64,000 bases of DNA, from assembly GCA_001695595.3 (NCBI GenBank), contig MBPM02000178.1, forward strand, positions 17,084 to 81,083, in the 5' to 3' direction. Of this stretch, positions 27,307-42,120 are shown piece after piece; within the stretch, counting starts at the first letter, position 1; every line of letters starts with the position of its first letter. A program made the translations under genes and the position numbers. This stretch comes from Plasmopara viticola. Lineage: Eukaryota; Oomycota; Peronosporomycetes; Peronosporales; Peronosporaceae. The notes beneath the pieces are model-generated. The model was given only the letters and a program-made list of their open reading frames with translations. It did not search any database and was not told where the DNA came from.

Positions 27307-30300
27307 AGTGTATAAGCATAGATTTGAAGCGCTGAGACGCTGTATGGTCACCGATACGTCTTTTCTATCGGTCTACACATGCACAGACGTAGTTAAGCCA
27401 CAACGCAGTGTACGCGCATTATTTTGACGCGCTGAGACGCGCTATGGCCACAGATACGTCCTTTCTATCGGTCTAGACATGCACAGATGTAGTTAAGCCA
27501 CAACGCAGTGTACATGCATTCTTTTGATGAGCTGAGACACTGAATGGTTACAGATACGTCCTTTGTATCGGTCTAGACATGCACAGACGTAGTTAAGCCA
27601 CAATGCAGTGTATAAGCATACTTTTGAAGCGCTGAGACGCTGTATGACCACCGATACGTCCTTTCTTTCGATCTAGACATGCACAGACGCAATTGAGCCA
27701 CAACGCAGTGTAAAAGCATACTTATGACGCGCTGAGACTCTGTATGGCCACAGATACGTCCTTTCTTTCAGTCTATACAAAACAGACGTAGTTAAGCCAC
27801 AACGAAGTGTATAAACATTCTTTTGACGCGCTGAGACGCTGTATGGCCACATATACGTCCTTTCAATCGGTCTAGACATGCACAGACGCAAGAGAGCCAC
27901 AACGCACTGTATAAGCATATTTTTAAGCGCTGAGACGCTGTATGGCCACAGATACGTCCTTTCTATCGGTCTAGACATGCACAGACGTAGTTAAGCCACA
28001 ACGCAGTGTACATGCATTCTTTTGACGAGCTGAGACACTGAATGGTTACAGATACGTCCTTTATTTCGGTCAAGACATGCACAGACGCAATAAGCCACAA
28101 CGCAGTGTATAAGCATACGTTTGAAGCGCTGAGACGCTGTATGGCCACCGATACGTCTTTTCTATCGGTCTACACATGCACAGACGAAGTTAAGCCACAA
28201 CGCAGTGTACGCGCATTATTTTGACGCGCTGAGACGTGCTATGGCCACAGATACGTCCTTTCTATCGGTCTAGACATGCACAGATGTTGTTAAGCTACAA
28301 CGCAGTGTACATGCATTCTTTTGACGAGCTGAGACACTGAATGGTTACAGATACGTCCTTTTTATCGGTCTAGACATGCACAGACGCAATAAGCCACAAC
28401 GCAGTGTATAAGCATAATTTAGAAGCGCTGAGACGCTGTATGGCCACTAATACGTCCTGTATATCCGTCTAGAGATGCACAGACTTAGTTAAGCCACAAC
28501 GCAGTGTATAAGAATTCTTTTGACGCGCTGAGACGCTCTATGGCCACAGATACGTCCTTCCTATTGGTCTAGACATGCACAGACGCAATAGAGCCACAAC
28601 GCAGAGTTAAAGCATTCTTTTGAAGCGCTGAGACGCTGTATGGCTACCGATACGTCGTTTCTATCGGTCTAGACATGCACAGACGTAGTTAAGCCACAAC
28701 GCAGTGTATAAGCATACTTATGACGCGCTAAGACGCTGTATGGACACAGATACGTCCTTTCTTTCAGTCTAGACATTACAGACGTATTTAAGCCACAACG
28801 AAGTGTATAAACATTCTTTTGACGCGCTGAGACGCTGTATGGCCACAGATACGTCCTTTCAATCGGTCTAGACATGCACAGACGCAAGAGAGCCACAACG
28901 TAGTGTATAAGCGTACTTTAGAAGCGCTGAGACGCTGTATGACCACCGATACGTCCTTTCTTTCGATCTAGACATGCACAGACGTAGTAAGGCCACAACC
29001 AAGTGTTCACGGATACTTTTGACGCGCTGAGAAGTTATACGGTCCCAGATACGTCCTTTCTACCGGTCTAGACATGCATAGACGCAATAGAGCCATAACG
29101 CAGTGTACACGCATTGATTTGACGCGCTGAGACGCTTTATGGCCACAGATACGTCCCTGCTATTGGTCTAGAAATGCACAAAAATAGTTAAGCCACAACG
29201 CAGTGTACACGCATTCTTTTGACGCTCTGAGACCCTGAATCGCCACAGATACGTCCTTTTTATCATTCTAGACATGCACAGTAGTAGTTACCACACAAAC
29301 TAGTGTGCACGCATTGTTTTGACGCGCTGAGACGCTGAATGGCCACTGATACGTCCTCCATATCGCTCTAGACATGCACAGACGTAGTTAAGCCACAATG
29401 CAGTGTATAAGCATACTTTTGAAGCGCTGAGACGCTGTATGGACACAGATACGTCCTTTCTTTCGGTCTAGACATACACAGGCGTAGTTAAGCCACAACG
29501 TAGTGTATAAGCATTCTTTTGACGCGCTGAGACGCGCTATGGCCACAGATACGTCCTTGCTATCGGTCTAGACATGCACAGACGCAATAGAATCACAACG
29601 CAGTGTACATGTATTCTTTTGACGCGCTGACACGCTGTATGGCCACAGATACGTCCTTTCTTTCGGTCTAGACATGCACAGACGTAGTTATGCCACAACG
29701 CAGTGTACACGCATTCTTTTGACGCGCTGAGACGCTATATGGCCACGGATACGTCCTTTCTATCGGTCTACACATGCACAGACGTAGTGAAGCCACAACG
29801 CAGTGTATGAGCATACATTTGAAGCGCTGAGACGCTGGATGGCCACCAACACGTCCTTTCTTTCGGTCTAGACATACACAGACGTAGTTAAGCCACAACG
29901 AAGTGTATAAGCATTCTTTTGACGCGCTGAGACGCTGTATTGCCACAGATACGTCCTTTCCATCGGTCTAGACATGCACAGACTTAATTAAGCCACAACG
30001 CAGTGTACACGCAATCTTTTGACGAGCTGAGACGCTGAATGGCCAAAGATACGTCCCTTTTATCGGTCTAGACATGCACAGACGTAGTCAAGCCACAATC
30101 CAGCGTACACGCATTCTTTTGACGCGCTGAGACGCTGTATGGCCACAGATACGTCATTTCTATCAATTTAGACATTCTCAGACGCAGTTAAGCCACAACG
30201 CAGTGTAAAAGCATACTTTTGACGCGCTGAGACGCTGTTTGGCCACAGATACGTCCTTTTTATCGGTCTAGACATGCACAGACGTTGTTAAGCCACAACG

Positions 30301-31259
30301 CAGCGTACACGCATTCTTTTGACGAGCTGAGACGCTGAATGGCCACAGATACGTCCTTTCTATCAGTCCAGACATGCACAGATGTAGTTGAGCCACATCG
30401 CGGTGTTAACGCATTCTTTTGAAGCTATGAGACGGTGTATGGCCACAGATACGTCCTTCCTTTCCGTGTAGACATGAACAGACGTAGTTAAGCCACAACG
30501 AAGTGTACACGCAATCTTTTGACGCGCTGAGACGCGCTATGGCCACAGATACGTCCTTTCTATCGGTCTAGACATGCACAGACTCTATAGAGCCATAACG
30601 CAGTGTATAAGCATACTTTTGAAGCGCTGAGACGCTGTATGGCCACAGATACGTCCTTTTTATCGGTCTAGACATGCACAGACGTTGTTAAGCCACAACG
30701 CAGTGTACACGCATTCTTTTGACGAGCTGAGACGCTGAATGGCCACAGATACGTCCTTTCTATCAGTCCAGACATGCACAGACGTAGTTGAGCCACATCG
30801 CGGTGTTAACGCATTCTTTTGAAGCTATGAGACGGTGTATGGCCACAGATACGTCCTTTCTTTCCGTGTAGACATGAACAGACGTAGTTAAGCCACAACG
30901 AAATGTAAAAACATTCTTTTGATGCGCTGAGACGCTCTATGGCCACCGATACGTCCTTTCTACCGGTCTAGACATGCACAAACGCATTAGAGCCACAACG
31001 TAGAGTACAAGCATTCTTTTGAAGCGATGAGACGCTGTATGGCCACAAATACGTCCTGTATATCCGTCTAGAGATGCACAGACTTAGTTAAGCCACAACA
31101 CAGTGTATAAGAATTCGTTTGACGCGCTGAGACGCTCTATGGCCACAGATACGTCCTTCCTATTGGTCTAGACATGCACAGACGCAATAGAGCCACAACG
31201 CAGAGTAAAAGCATTCTTTTGAAGCGCTGAGACGCTGTATGGCTACCGATACGTCGTTT
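27307..31259. repeat. Transition zone with early trimer-type monomers and 400-bp and 2.6-kb offset duplications
   Basis: Trimer-type markers appear at 27.67-27.95 kb (TCAGTCTATACAAAACAG) and 28.75-28.85 kb (TCAGTCTAGACATTACAG with GTATTTAAGCC). A 400-bp tandem pair runs from about 30230 to 31040 and shares CACATCGCGGTGTTAACGC, GAAGCTATGAGACGG and CTTTCCGTGTAGACATG. A block with GTCCTGTATATCCGTCTAG and CAGACTTAGTTAAG near 28450 recurs near 31050, an offset of about 2600. No gene is seen. Confidence 0.8.
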
Positions 31260-34200
31260 CTATCGGTCTAGACATGCACAGACGTAGTTAAGCCACAACG
31301 CAGTGTATAAGCATACTTATGACGCGCTGAGACGCTGTATGGACACAGATACGTCCTTTCTTTCAGTCTAGACATCACAGACGTAGTTAAGCCACAACGA
31401 AGTGTATAAACATTCTTTTGACGCGCTGAGACGCTGTATGGCCACAGATACGTCCTTTCAATCGGTCTAGACATGCACAGACGCAAGAGAGCCACAACGT
31501 AGTGTATAAGCATACTTTAGAAGCGCTGAGACGCTGTATGACCACCGATACGTCCTTTCTTTCGATCTAGACATGCACAGACGCAATTGAGCCACAACGC
31601 AGTGTATAAGCATACTTATGACGCGCTGAGACGCTGTATGGCCACAGATACGTCCTTTCTTTCAGTCTATACAAAACAGACGTAGTTAAGCCACAACGAA
31701 GTGTATAAACATTCTTTTGACGCGCTGAGACGCTGTATGGCCACAGATACGTATTTTCAATCGGTCTGGACATGCACAGACGCAAGAGAGCCACAACGTA
31801 GTGTATAAGCATACTTTAGAAGCGCTGAGACGCTGTATGACCACCGATACGTCCTTTTTTTCGATCTAGACATGCACAGACGCAATTGAGCCACAACGCA
31901 GTGTAAAAGCATACTTTTGAAGCGCTGAGACGCTGTATGGCCACAGATACGTCCTTTCTTTCGGTCTAGACATGCACAGACGTAGTTAAGCCACAACGCA
32001 GTGTATAAGCATACTTATGACGCGCTGAGACGCTGTATGGACACAGATACGTCCTTTCTTTCAGTCTAGACATCACAGACGTAGTTAAGCCACAACGAAG
32101 TGTATAAACATTCTTTTGACGCGCTGAGACGCTGTATGGCCACAGATACGTCCTTTCAATCGGTCTAGACATGCACAGACGCAAGAGAGCCACAACGTAG
32201 TGTATAAGCATACTTTAGAAGCGCAGAGACGCTGTATGACCACGATACGTCCTTTCTTTCGATCTAGACATGCACAGACGCAATTGAGCCACAACGCAGT
32301 GTATAAGCATACTTATGACGCGCTGAGACTCTGTATGGCCACAGATACGTCCTTTCTTTCAGTCTATACAAAACAGACGTAGTTAAGCCACAACGAAGTG
32401 TATAAACATTCTTTTGGCGCGCTGAGACGCTCTATGGCCACAGATACGTCCTTTCAATCGGTCTAAACATTCACAGACGTAAAAGAGCTACAACGCAGTG
32501 TATAAGCATACTTTTGAAGCACTGAGACGCTGAATGGCCACAGATACGTCCTTTCTTTCGATCTAGACATGCACAGACGTAGTTAAGCCACAACGCAGTG
32601 TATAAGCATACTTATGACGCGCTGAGACGCTGACTGGCCACAGATACGTCCTTTCTTTCAGTCTATACAAAACAGACGTAGTTAAGCCACAGCGAAGTGT
32701 ATAAACATTCTTTCGACGCGCTGAGACGCTGTATGGCCACAGATACGTCCTTTCAATCGGTCTAGACATGCACAGGCGCAAGAGAGCCACAACGTAGTGT
32801 ATAAGCATACTTTAGAAGCGCTGAGACGCTGTATGACCACCGATACGTCCTTTCTTTCGATCTAGACATGCACAGACGCAATTGAGCCACAACGCAGTGT
32901 ATAAGCATACTTATGACGCGCTGAGACTCTGTATGGCCACAGATACGTCCTTTCTTTCAGTCTATACAAAACAGACGTAGTTAAGCCACAACGAAGTGTA
33001 TAAACATTCTTTTGGCGCGCTGAGACGCTCTATGGCCACAGATACGTCCTTTCAATCGGTCTAAACATTCACAGACGTAAAAGAGCTACAACGCAGTGTA
33101 TAAGCATACTTTTGAAGCACTGAGACGCTGAATGGCCACAGATACGTCCTTTCTTTCGATCTAGACATGCACAGACGTAGTTAAGCCACAACGCAGTGTA
33201 TAAGCATACTTATGACGCGCTGAGACGCTGACTGGCCACAGATACGTCCTTTCTTTCAGTCTATAAAAAACAGACGTAGTTAAGCCACAACGAAGTGTAT
33301 AAACATTCTTTTGGCGCGCTGAGACGCTCTATGGCCACAGATACGTCCTTTCAATCGGTCTAAACATTCACAGACGTAATAGAGCTACAACGCAGTGTAT
33401 AAGCATACTTTTGAAGCACTGAGACGCTGAATGGCCACAGATACGTCCTTTCTTTCGATCTAGACATGCACAGACGTAGTTAAGCCACAACGCAGTGTAT
33501 AAGCATACTTATGACGCGCTGAGACGCTGACTGGCCACAGATACGTCCTTTCTTTCAGTCTATAAAAAACAGACGTAGTTAAGCCACAACGAAGTGTATA
33601 AACATTCTTTTGGCGCGCTGAGACGCTCTATGGCCACAGATACGTCCTTTCAATCGGTCTAAACATTCACAGACGTAATAGAGCTACAACGCAGTGTATA
33701 AGCATACTTTTGAAGCACTGAGACGCTGAATGGCCACAGATACGTCCTTTCTTTCGATCTAGACATGCACAGACGTAGTTAAGCCACAACGCAGTGTATA
33801 AGCATACTTATGACGCGCTGAGACGCTGAATGGCCACAGATACGTCCTTTCTTTCAGTCTATACAAAACAGACGTAGTTAAGCCACAGCGAAGTGTATAA
33901 ACATTCTTTCGACGCGCTGAGACGCTGTATGGCCACAGATACGTCCTTTCAATCGGTCTAGACATGCACAGACGCAAGAGAGCCACAACGTAGTGTATAA
34001 GCATACTTTAGAAGCGCTGAGACGCTGTATGACAACCGATACGTCCTTTCTTTCGATCTAGACATGCACAGACGCAATTGAGCCACAACGCAGTGTATAA
34101 GCATACTTATGACGCGCTGAGACTCTGTATGGCCACAGATACGTCCTTTCTTTCAGTCTATACAAAACAGACGTAGTTAAGCCACAACGAAGTGTATAAA

Positions 34201-34550
34201 CATTCTTTTGGCGCGCTGAGACGCTCTATGGCCACAGATACGTCCTTTCAATCGGTCTAAACATTCACAGACGTAAAAGAGCTACAACGCAGTGTATAAG
34301 CATACTTTTGAAGCACTGAGACGCTGAATGGCCACAGATACGTCCTTTCTTTCGATCTAGACATGCACAGACGTAGTTAAGCCACAACGCAGTGTATAAG
34401 CATACTTATGACGCGCTGAGACGCTGACTGGCCACAGATACGTCCTTTCTTTCAGTCTATACAAAACAGACGTAGTTAAGCCACAGCGAAGTGTATAAAC
34501 ATTCTTTTGGCGCGCTGAGACGCTTTATGGCCACAGATACGTCCTTTCAA
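31260..34550. repeat. Trimeric 299-bp HOR domain, run 1
   Basis: Three monomers recur in fixed order. First: CTTTCGATCTAGACATGC ending AAGCATACTTAT. Second: 99 bp, TCAGTCTATACAAAACAG, with AACGAAGTGTATAAAC or AGCGAAGTGTATAAAC. Third: TTTCAATCGGTCTA. Two versions of each alternate, giving a 598-bp hexamer; 897-bp steps also occur. The missing base in TATACAAAACAG makes the unit 299 rather than 300 bp. Copies are nearly identical, much more so than in the first 25 kb. Confidence 0.92.
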
Positions 34551-35255
34551 TCGGTCTAAACATTCACAGACGCAATAGAGCTACAACGCAGTGTATAAGC
34601 ATACTTTTGAAGCACTGAGACGCGGAATGGCCACAGATACGTCGTTTCTATCGGTTTAGACATGCACAGACGTAGTTAAGCCACAACGCGGTGTAAACGC
34701 ATTCTTTTGACGGGCTGAGACGCTGAATGGTTACAGATACGTCATTGCTATCGGTCTAGATATGCATAGACGTAATAGAGCCACAACGCAGTGTATAAGC
34801 ATAGTTTTGAAGCGCTAAGACGCCGTATGGCCACCGATACGTCCTTTCTATCGGTCTAGACATGCACAGACGTAGTTAAGCCACAACGCAGTGTATAAAC
34901 ATTCTTTTGACGCGCTGAGACGCCGAATGGTTACAGATACGTCCTTGCTATCGATCTAGACATGCACAGACGTAGTTAAGCCACAACGCAGTGTACACGC
35001 ATTCTTATGAAGCGCTGAGACGCTGTATGACCACAGATACGTTATTTCTATCCGTCTAGACATATACAGACGTACTTAAGACTCAGCTCAGTGTACACGT
35101 ATTCTTTTGACGCGCTGAGACGCTGTATGGCCACCGATACGTCCTTTCTTTCGATCTAGACATGCACAGACGTAGTTAAGCCACAACGTAGTGTACATGC
35201 ATTATTTTGACGAGCTGAGACGCTGAATGGTTACAGATACGTCATTTCTTTCGGT
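34551..35255. repeat. Macro-repeat block X, copy 1
   Basis: A seven-monomer non-trimer segment interrupts the HOR. Markers in order are GACGCGGAATGGCC (34619), AACGCGGTGTAAACGC, GACGGGCTGAGACG, AGATATGCATAGACG, AAGCATAGTTTTGAAG, TAAGACTCAGCTCAG and GTACATGCATTATTTTGACG. It recurs at 42.12-42.83 and 46.97-47.70 kb with near identity. Confidence 0.9.
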
Positions 35256-36880
35256 CTAGACATGCACAGACGCAATAGAGCCACAACGCAGTGTATAAGC
35301 ATACTTATGACGCGCTGAGACGCTGTATGGCCACAGATACGTCCTTTCTTTCAGTCTATACAAAACAGACGTAGTTAAGCCACAACGAAGTGTATAAACA
35401 TTCTTTTGACGCGCTGAGACGCTGTATGGCCACAGATACGTCCTTTCAATCGGTCTGGACATGCACAGACGCAAGAGAGCCACAACGTAGTGTATAAGCA
35501 TACTTTAGAAGCGCTGAGACGCTGTATGACCACCGATACGTCCTTTTTTTCGATCTAGACATGCACAGACGCAATTGAGCCACAACGCAGTGTAAAAGCA
35601 TACTTATGACGCGCTGAGACTCTGTATGGCCACAGATACGTCCTTTCTTTCAGTCTAGACGAAACAGACGTAGTTAAGCCACAACGCAGTGTACACGCAT
35701 TCTTTTGACGAGCTGAGACGCTGAATGGCTACAGATACGTCCTTGCTATCCATCTAGACATGCATACACGCAATAGAGCCACAACGCAGTGTACACGCAT
35801 TCTTTTGACGCGCTGAGACGCTGTATGGTCACAGATACGTCCTTTCTATCGGTCTAGACATGCACAGACGCAAGAGAGCCACAACGTAGTGTATAAGCAT
35901 ACTTTAGAAGCGCTGAGACGCTGTATGACCACCGATACGTCCTTTCTTTCGATCTAGACATGCACAGATGCAATTGAGCCACAACGCAGTGTATAAGCAT
36001 ACTTATGACGCGCTGAGACTCTGTATGGCCACAGATACGTCCTTTTTATCGGTCTAGACATGCACAGACGTTGTTAAGCCACAGCGAAGTGTATAAACAT
36101 TCTTTTGACGCGCTGAGACGCTGTATGGCCACAGATACGTCCTTTCAATCGGTCTAGACATGCACAGACGCAAGAGAGCCACAACGTAGTGTATAAGCAT
36201 ACTTTAGAAGCGCTGAGACGCTGTATGACCATCGATACGTCCTTTCTTTCGATCTAGACATGCACAGACGCAATTGAGCCACAACGCAGTGTATAAGCAT
36301 ACTTATGACGCGCTGAGACGCTGAATGGCCACAGATACGTCCTTTCTATCGGTCTAGACATGCACAGACGTAGTTAAGCCACAACGCAGTGTACACGCAA
36401 TCTTTTGACGCGCTGAGACGCGCTATGGCCACAGATACGTCCTTTATATCGGTCTAGACATGGACAGACGTAGTCAAGCCACAACGCAGTGTATAAGCAT
36501 ACTGTTGAAGCTCTAAGACGCCGTATGGCCACATATACGTCCTTTCTTTCGGTCTAGACATGCACAGATGCAATAGAGCCACAACGTAGTGTATAAGCAT
36601 TCTTTTGACGAGCTGAGACGCTGAATGGCTACAGATACGTCCTTGCTATCCGTCTAGACATGCATACACGCAATAGAGCCACAACGCAGTGTACACGCAT
36701 TCTTTTGACGCGCTGAGACGCTGTATGGTCACAGATACGTCCTTTCTATCGGTCTAGACATGCACAGACGCAAGAGAGCCACAACGTAGTGTATAAGCAT
36801 ACTTTAGAAGCGCTGAGACGCTGTATGACCACCGATAAGTCCTTTCTTTCGATCTAGACATGCACAGACGCAATTGAGCC
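35256..36880. repeat. Macro-repeat block Y, copy 1
   Basis: This follows block X and mixes trimer units with a segment carrying TATCCATCTAGACATGC (35749), TACTGTTGAAGCTCTAAGAC (36500) and TATCCGTCTAGACATGC (36649). The same order returns at 42827-44450 with an offset of 7571 falling to 7570. The TACTGTTGAAGCTCT segment is also related to sequence at 2.82 and 23.32 kb. Confidence 0.88.
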
Positions 36881-39800
36881 ACAACGCAGTGTATAAGCAT
36901 ACTTATGACGCGCTGAGACTCTGTATGGCCACAGATACGTCCTTTCTTTCAGTCTATACAAAACAGACGTAGTTAAGCCACAACGAAGTGTATAAACATT
37001 CTTTTGGCGCGCTGAGACGCTCTATGGCCACAGATACGTCCTTTCAATCGGTCTAAACATTCACAGACGTAATAGAGCTACAACGCAGTGTATAAGCATA
37101 CTTTTGAAGCACTGAGACGCTGAATGGCCACAGATACGTCCTTTCTTTCGATCTAGACATGCACAGACGTAGTTAAGCCACAACGCAGTGTATAAGCATA
37201 CTTATGACGCGCTGAGACGCTGAATGGCCACAGATACGTCCTTTCTTTCAGTCTATACAAAACAGACGTAGTTAAGCCACAGCGAAGTGTATAATTATTC
37301 TTTCGACGCGCTGAGACGCTGTATGGCCACAGATACGTCCTTTCAATCGGTCTAGACATGCACAGACGCAAGAGAGCCACAACGTAGTGTATAAGCATAC
37401 TTTAGAAGCGCTGAGACGCTGTATGACCACCGATACGTCCTTTCTTTCGATCTAGACATGCACAGACGCAATTGAGCCACAACGCAGTGTATAAGCATAC
37501 TTATGACGCGCTGAGACTCTGTATGGCCACAGATACGTCCTTTCTTTCAGTCTATACAAAACAGACGTAGTTAAGCCACAACGAAGTGTATAAACATTCT
37601 TTTGGCGCGCTGAGACGCTCTATGGCCACAGATACGTCCTTTCAATCGGTCTAAACATTCACAGACGTAAAAGAGCTACAACGCAGTGTATAAGCATACT
37701 TTTGAAGCACTGAGACGCTGAATGGCCACAGATACGTCCTTTCTTTCGATCTAGACATGCACAGACGTAGTTAAGCCACAACGCAGTGTATAAGCATACT
37801 TATGACGCGCTGAGACGCTGACTGGCCACAGATACGTCCTTTCTTTCAGTCTATACAAAACAGACGTAGTTAAGCCACAGCGAAGTGTATAAACATTCTT
37901 TCGACGCGCTGAGACGCTGTATGGCCACAGATACGTCCTTTCAATCGGTCTAGACATGCACAGGCGCAAGAGAGCCACAACGTAGTGTATAAGCATACTT
38001 TAGAAGCGCTGAGACGCTGTATGACCACCGATACGTCCTTTCTTTCATCTAGACATGCACAGACGCAATTGAGCCACAACGCAGTGTATAAGCATACTTA
38101 TGACGCGCTGAGACTCTGTATGGCCACAGATACGTCCTTTCTTTCAGTCTATACAAAACAGACGTAGTTAAGCCACAACGAAGTGTATAAACATTCTTTT
38201 GGCGCGCTGAGACGCTCTATGGCCACAGATACGTCCTTTCAATCGGTCTAAACATTCACAGACGTAAAAGAGCTACAACGCAGTGTATAAGCATACTTTT
38301 GAAGCACTGAGACGCTGAATGGCCACAGATACGTCCTTTCTTTCGATCTAGACATGCACAGACGTAGTTAAGCCACAACGCAGTGTATAAGCATACTTAT
38401 GACGCGCTGAGACGCTGACTGGCCACAGATACGTCCTTTCTTTCAGTCTATACAAAACAGACGTAGTTAAGCCACAACGAAGTGTATAAACATTCTTTTG
38501 GCGCGCTGAGACGCTCTATGGCCACAGATACGTCCTTTCAATCGGTCTAAACATTCACAGACGTAATAGAGCTACAACGCAGTGTATAAGCATACTTTTG
38601 AAGCACTGAGACGCTGAATGGCCACAGATACGTCCTTTCTTTCGATCTAGACATGCACAGACGTAGTTAAGCCACAACGCAGTGTATAAGCATACTTATG
38701 ACGCGCTGAGACGCTGAATGGCCACAGATACGTCCTTTCTTTCAGTCTATACAAAACAGACGTAGTTAAGCCACAGCGAAGTGTATAAACATTCTTTCGA
38801 CGCGCTGAGACGCTGTATGGCCACAGATACGTCCTTTCAATCGGTCTAGACATGCACAGACGCAAGAGAGCCACAACGTAGTGTATAAGCATACTTTAGA
38901 AGCGCTGAGACGCTGTATGACCACGATACGTCCTTTCTTTCGATCTAGACATGCACAGACGCAATTGAGCCACAACGCAGTGTATAAGCATACTTATGAC
39001 GCGCTGAGACTCTGTATGGCCACAGATACGTCCTTTCTTTCAGTCTATACAAAACAGACGTAGTTAAGCCACAACGAAGTGTATAAACATTCTTTTGGCG
39101 CGCTGAGACGCTCTATGGCCACAGATACGTCCTTTCAATCGGTCTAAACATTCACAGACGTAAAAGAGCTACAACGCAGTGTATAAGCATACTTTTGAAG
39201 CACTGAGACGCTGAATGGCCACAGATACGTCCTTTCTTTCGATCTAGACATGCACAGACGTAGTTAAGCCACAACGCAGTGTATAAGCATACTTATGACG
39301 CGCTGAGACGCTGACTGGCCACAGATACGTCCTTTCTTTCAGTCTATACAAAACAGACGTAGTTAAGCCACAGCGAAGTGTATAAACATTCTTTCGACGC
39401 GCTGAGACGCTGTATGGCCACAGATACGTCCTTTCAATCGGTCTAGACATGCACAGACGCAAGAGAGCCACAACGTAGTGTATAAGCATACTTTAGAAGC
39501 GCTGAGACGCTGTATGACCACCGATACGTCCTTTCTTTCGATCTAGACATGCACAGACGCAATTGAGCCACAACGCAGTGTATAAGCATACTTATGACGC
39601 GCTGAGACTCTGTATGGCCACAGATACGTCCTTTCTTTCAGTCTATACAAAACAGACGTAGTTAAGCCACAACGAAGTGTATAAACATTCTTTTGGCGCG
39701 CTGAGACGCTCTATGGCCACAGATACGTCCTTTCAATCGGTCTAAACATTCACAGACGTAAAAGAGCTACAACGCAGTGTATAAGCATACTTTTGAAGCA

Positions 39801-42120
39801 CTGAGACGCTGAATGGCCACAGATACGTCCTTTCTTTCGATCTAGACATGCACAGACGTAGTTAAGCCACAACGCAGTGTATAAGCATACTTATGACGCG
39901 CTGAGACGCTGACTGGCCACAGATACGTCCTTTCTTTCAGTCTATACAAAACAGACGTAGTTAAGCCACAACGAAGTGTATAAACATTCTTTTGGCGCGC
40001 TGAGACGCTCTATGGCCACAGATACGTCCTTTCAATCGGTCTAAACATTCACAGACGTAATAGAGCTACAACGCAGTGTATAAGCATACTTTTGAAGCAC
40101 TGAGACGCTGAATGGCCACAGATACGTCCTTTCTTTCGATCTAGACATGCACAGACGTAGTTAAGCCACAACGCAGTGTATAAGCATACTTATGACGCGC
40201 TGAGACGCTGAATGGCCACAGATACGTCCTTTCTTTCAGTCTATACAAAACAGACGTAGTTAAGCCACAACGAAGTGTATAAACATTCTTTTGGCGCGCT
40301 GAGACGCTCTATGGCCACAGATACGTCCTTTCAATCGGTCTAAACATTCACAGACGTAAAGAGCTACAACGCAGTGTATAAGCATACTTTTGAAGCACTG
40401 AGACGCTGAATGGCCACAGATACGTCCTTTCTTTCGATCTAGACATGCACAGACGTAGTTAAGCCACAACGCAGTGTATAAGCATACTTATGACGCGCTG
40501 AGACGCTGACTGGCCACAGATACGTCCTTTCTTTCAGTCTATACAAAACAGACGTAGTTAAGCCACAGCGAAGTGTATAAACATTCTTTCGACGCGCTGA
40601 GACGCTGTATGGCCACAGATACGTCCTTTCAATCGGTCTAGACATGCACAGGCGCAAGAGAGCCACAACGTAGTGTATAAGCATACTTTAGAAGCGCTGA
40701 GACGCTGTATGACCACGATACGTCCTTTCTTTCGATCTAGACATGCACAGACGCAATTGAGCCACAACGCAGTGTATAAGCATACTTATGACGCGCTGAG
40801 ACTCTGTATGGCCACAGATACGTCCTTTCTTTCAGTCTATACAAAACAGACGTAGTTAAGCCACAACGAAGTGTATAAACATTCTTTTGGCGCGCTGAGA
40901 CGCTCTATGGCCACAGATACGTCCTTTCAATCGGTCTAAACATTCACAGACGTAAAAGAGCTACAACGCAGTGTATAAGCATACTTTTGAAGCACTGAGA
41001 CGCTGAATGGCCACAGATACGTCCTTTCTTTCGATCTAGACATGCACAGACGTAGTTAAGCCACAACGCAGTGTATAAGCATACTTATGACGCGCTGAGA
41101 CGCTGACTGGCCACAGATACGTCCTTTCTTTCAGTCTATACAAAACAGACGTAGTTAAGCCACAACGAAGTGTATAAACATTCTTTTGGCGCGCTGAGAC
41201 GCTCTATGGCCACAGATACGTCCTTTCAATCGGTCTAAACATTCACAGACGTAATAGAGCTACAACGCAGTGTATAAGCATACTTTTGAAGCACTGAGAC
41301 GCTGAATGGCCACAGATACGTCCTTTCTTTCGATCTAGACATGCACAGACGTAGTTAAGCCACAACGCAGTGTATAAGCATACTTATGACGCGCTGAGAC
41401 GCTGAATGGCCACAGATACGTCCTTTCTTTCAGTCTATACAAAACAGACGTAGTTAAGCCACAGCGAAGTGTATAATTATTCTTTCGACGCGCTGAGACG
41501 CTGTATGGCCACAGATACGTCCTTTCAATCGGTCTAGACATGCACAGACGCAAGAGAGCCACAACGTAGTGTATAAGCATACTTTAGAAGCGCTGAGACG
41601 CTGTATGACCACCGATACGTCCTTTCTTTCGATCTAGACATGCACAGACGCAATTGAGCCACAACGCAGTGTATAAGCATACTTATGACGCGCTGAGACT
41701 CTGTATGGCCACAGATACGTCCTTTCTTTCAGTCTATACAAAACAGACGTAGTTAAGCCACAACGAAGTGTATAAACATTCTTTTGGCGCGCTGAGACGC
41801 TCTATGGCCACAGATACGTCCTTTCAATCGGTCTAAACATTCACAGACGTAAAAGAGCTACAACGCAGTGTATAAGCATACTTTTGAAGCACTGAGACGC
41901 TGAATGGCCACAGATACGTCCTTTCTTTCGATCTAGACATGCACAGACGTAGTTAAGCCACAACGCAGTGTATAAGCATACTTATGACGCGCTGAGACGC
42001 TGATGGCCACAGATACGTCCTTTCTTTCAGTCTATACAAAACAGACGTAGTTAAGCCACAGCGAAGTGTATAAACATTCTTTCGACGCGCTGAGACGCTG
42101 TATGGCCACAGATACGTCCT
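36881..42120. repeat. Trimeric 299-bp HOR domain, run 2 (longest)
   Basis: About 5.2 kb of nearly identical trimers, grouped as 598- and 897-bp units. Equivalent points at 37153, 37751, 38647, 39244, 40439 and 41335 are spaced 598, 896, 597, 1195 and 896 bp. A marker variant, GTGTATAATTATTCTTTCG, occurs near 37287 and 41470 and again near 44860. A single-base loss in GTAAAGAGC (near 40358) is shared with 45237, showing those copies are related. Confidence 0.92.
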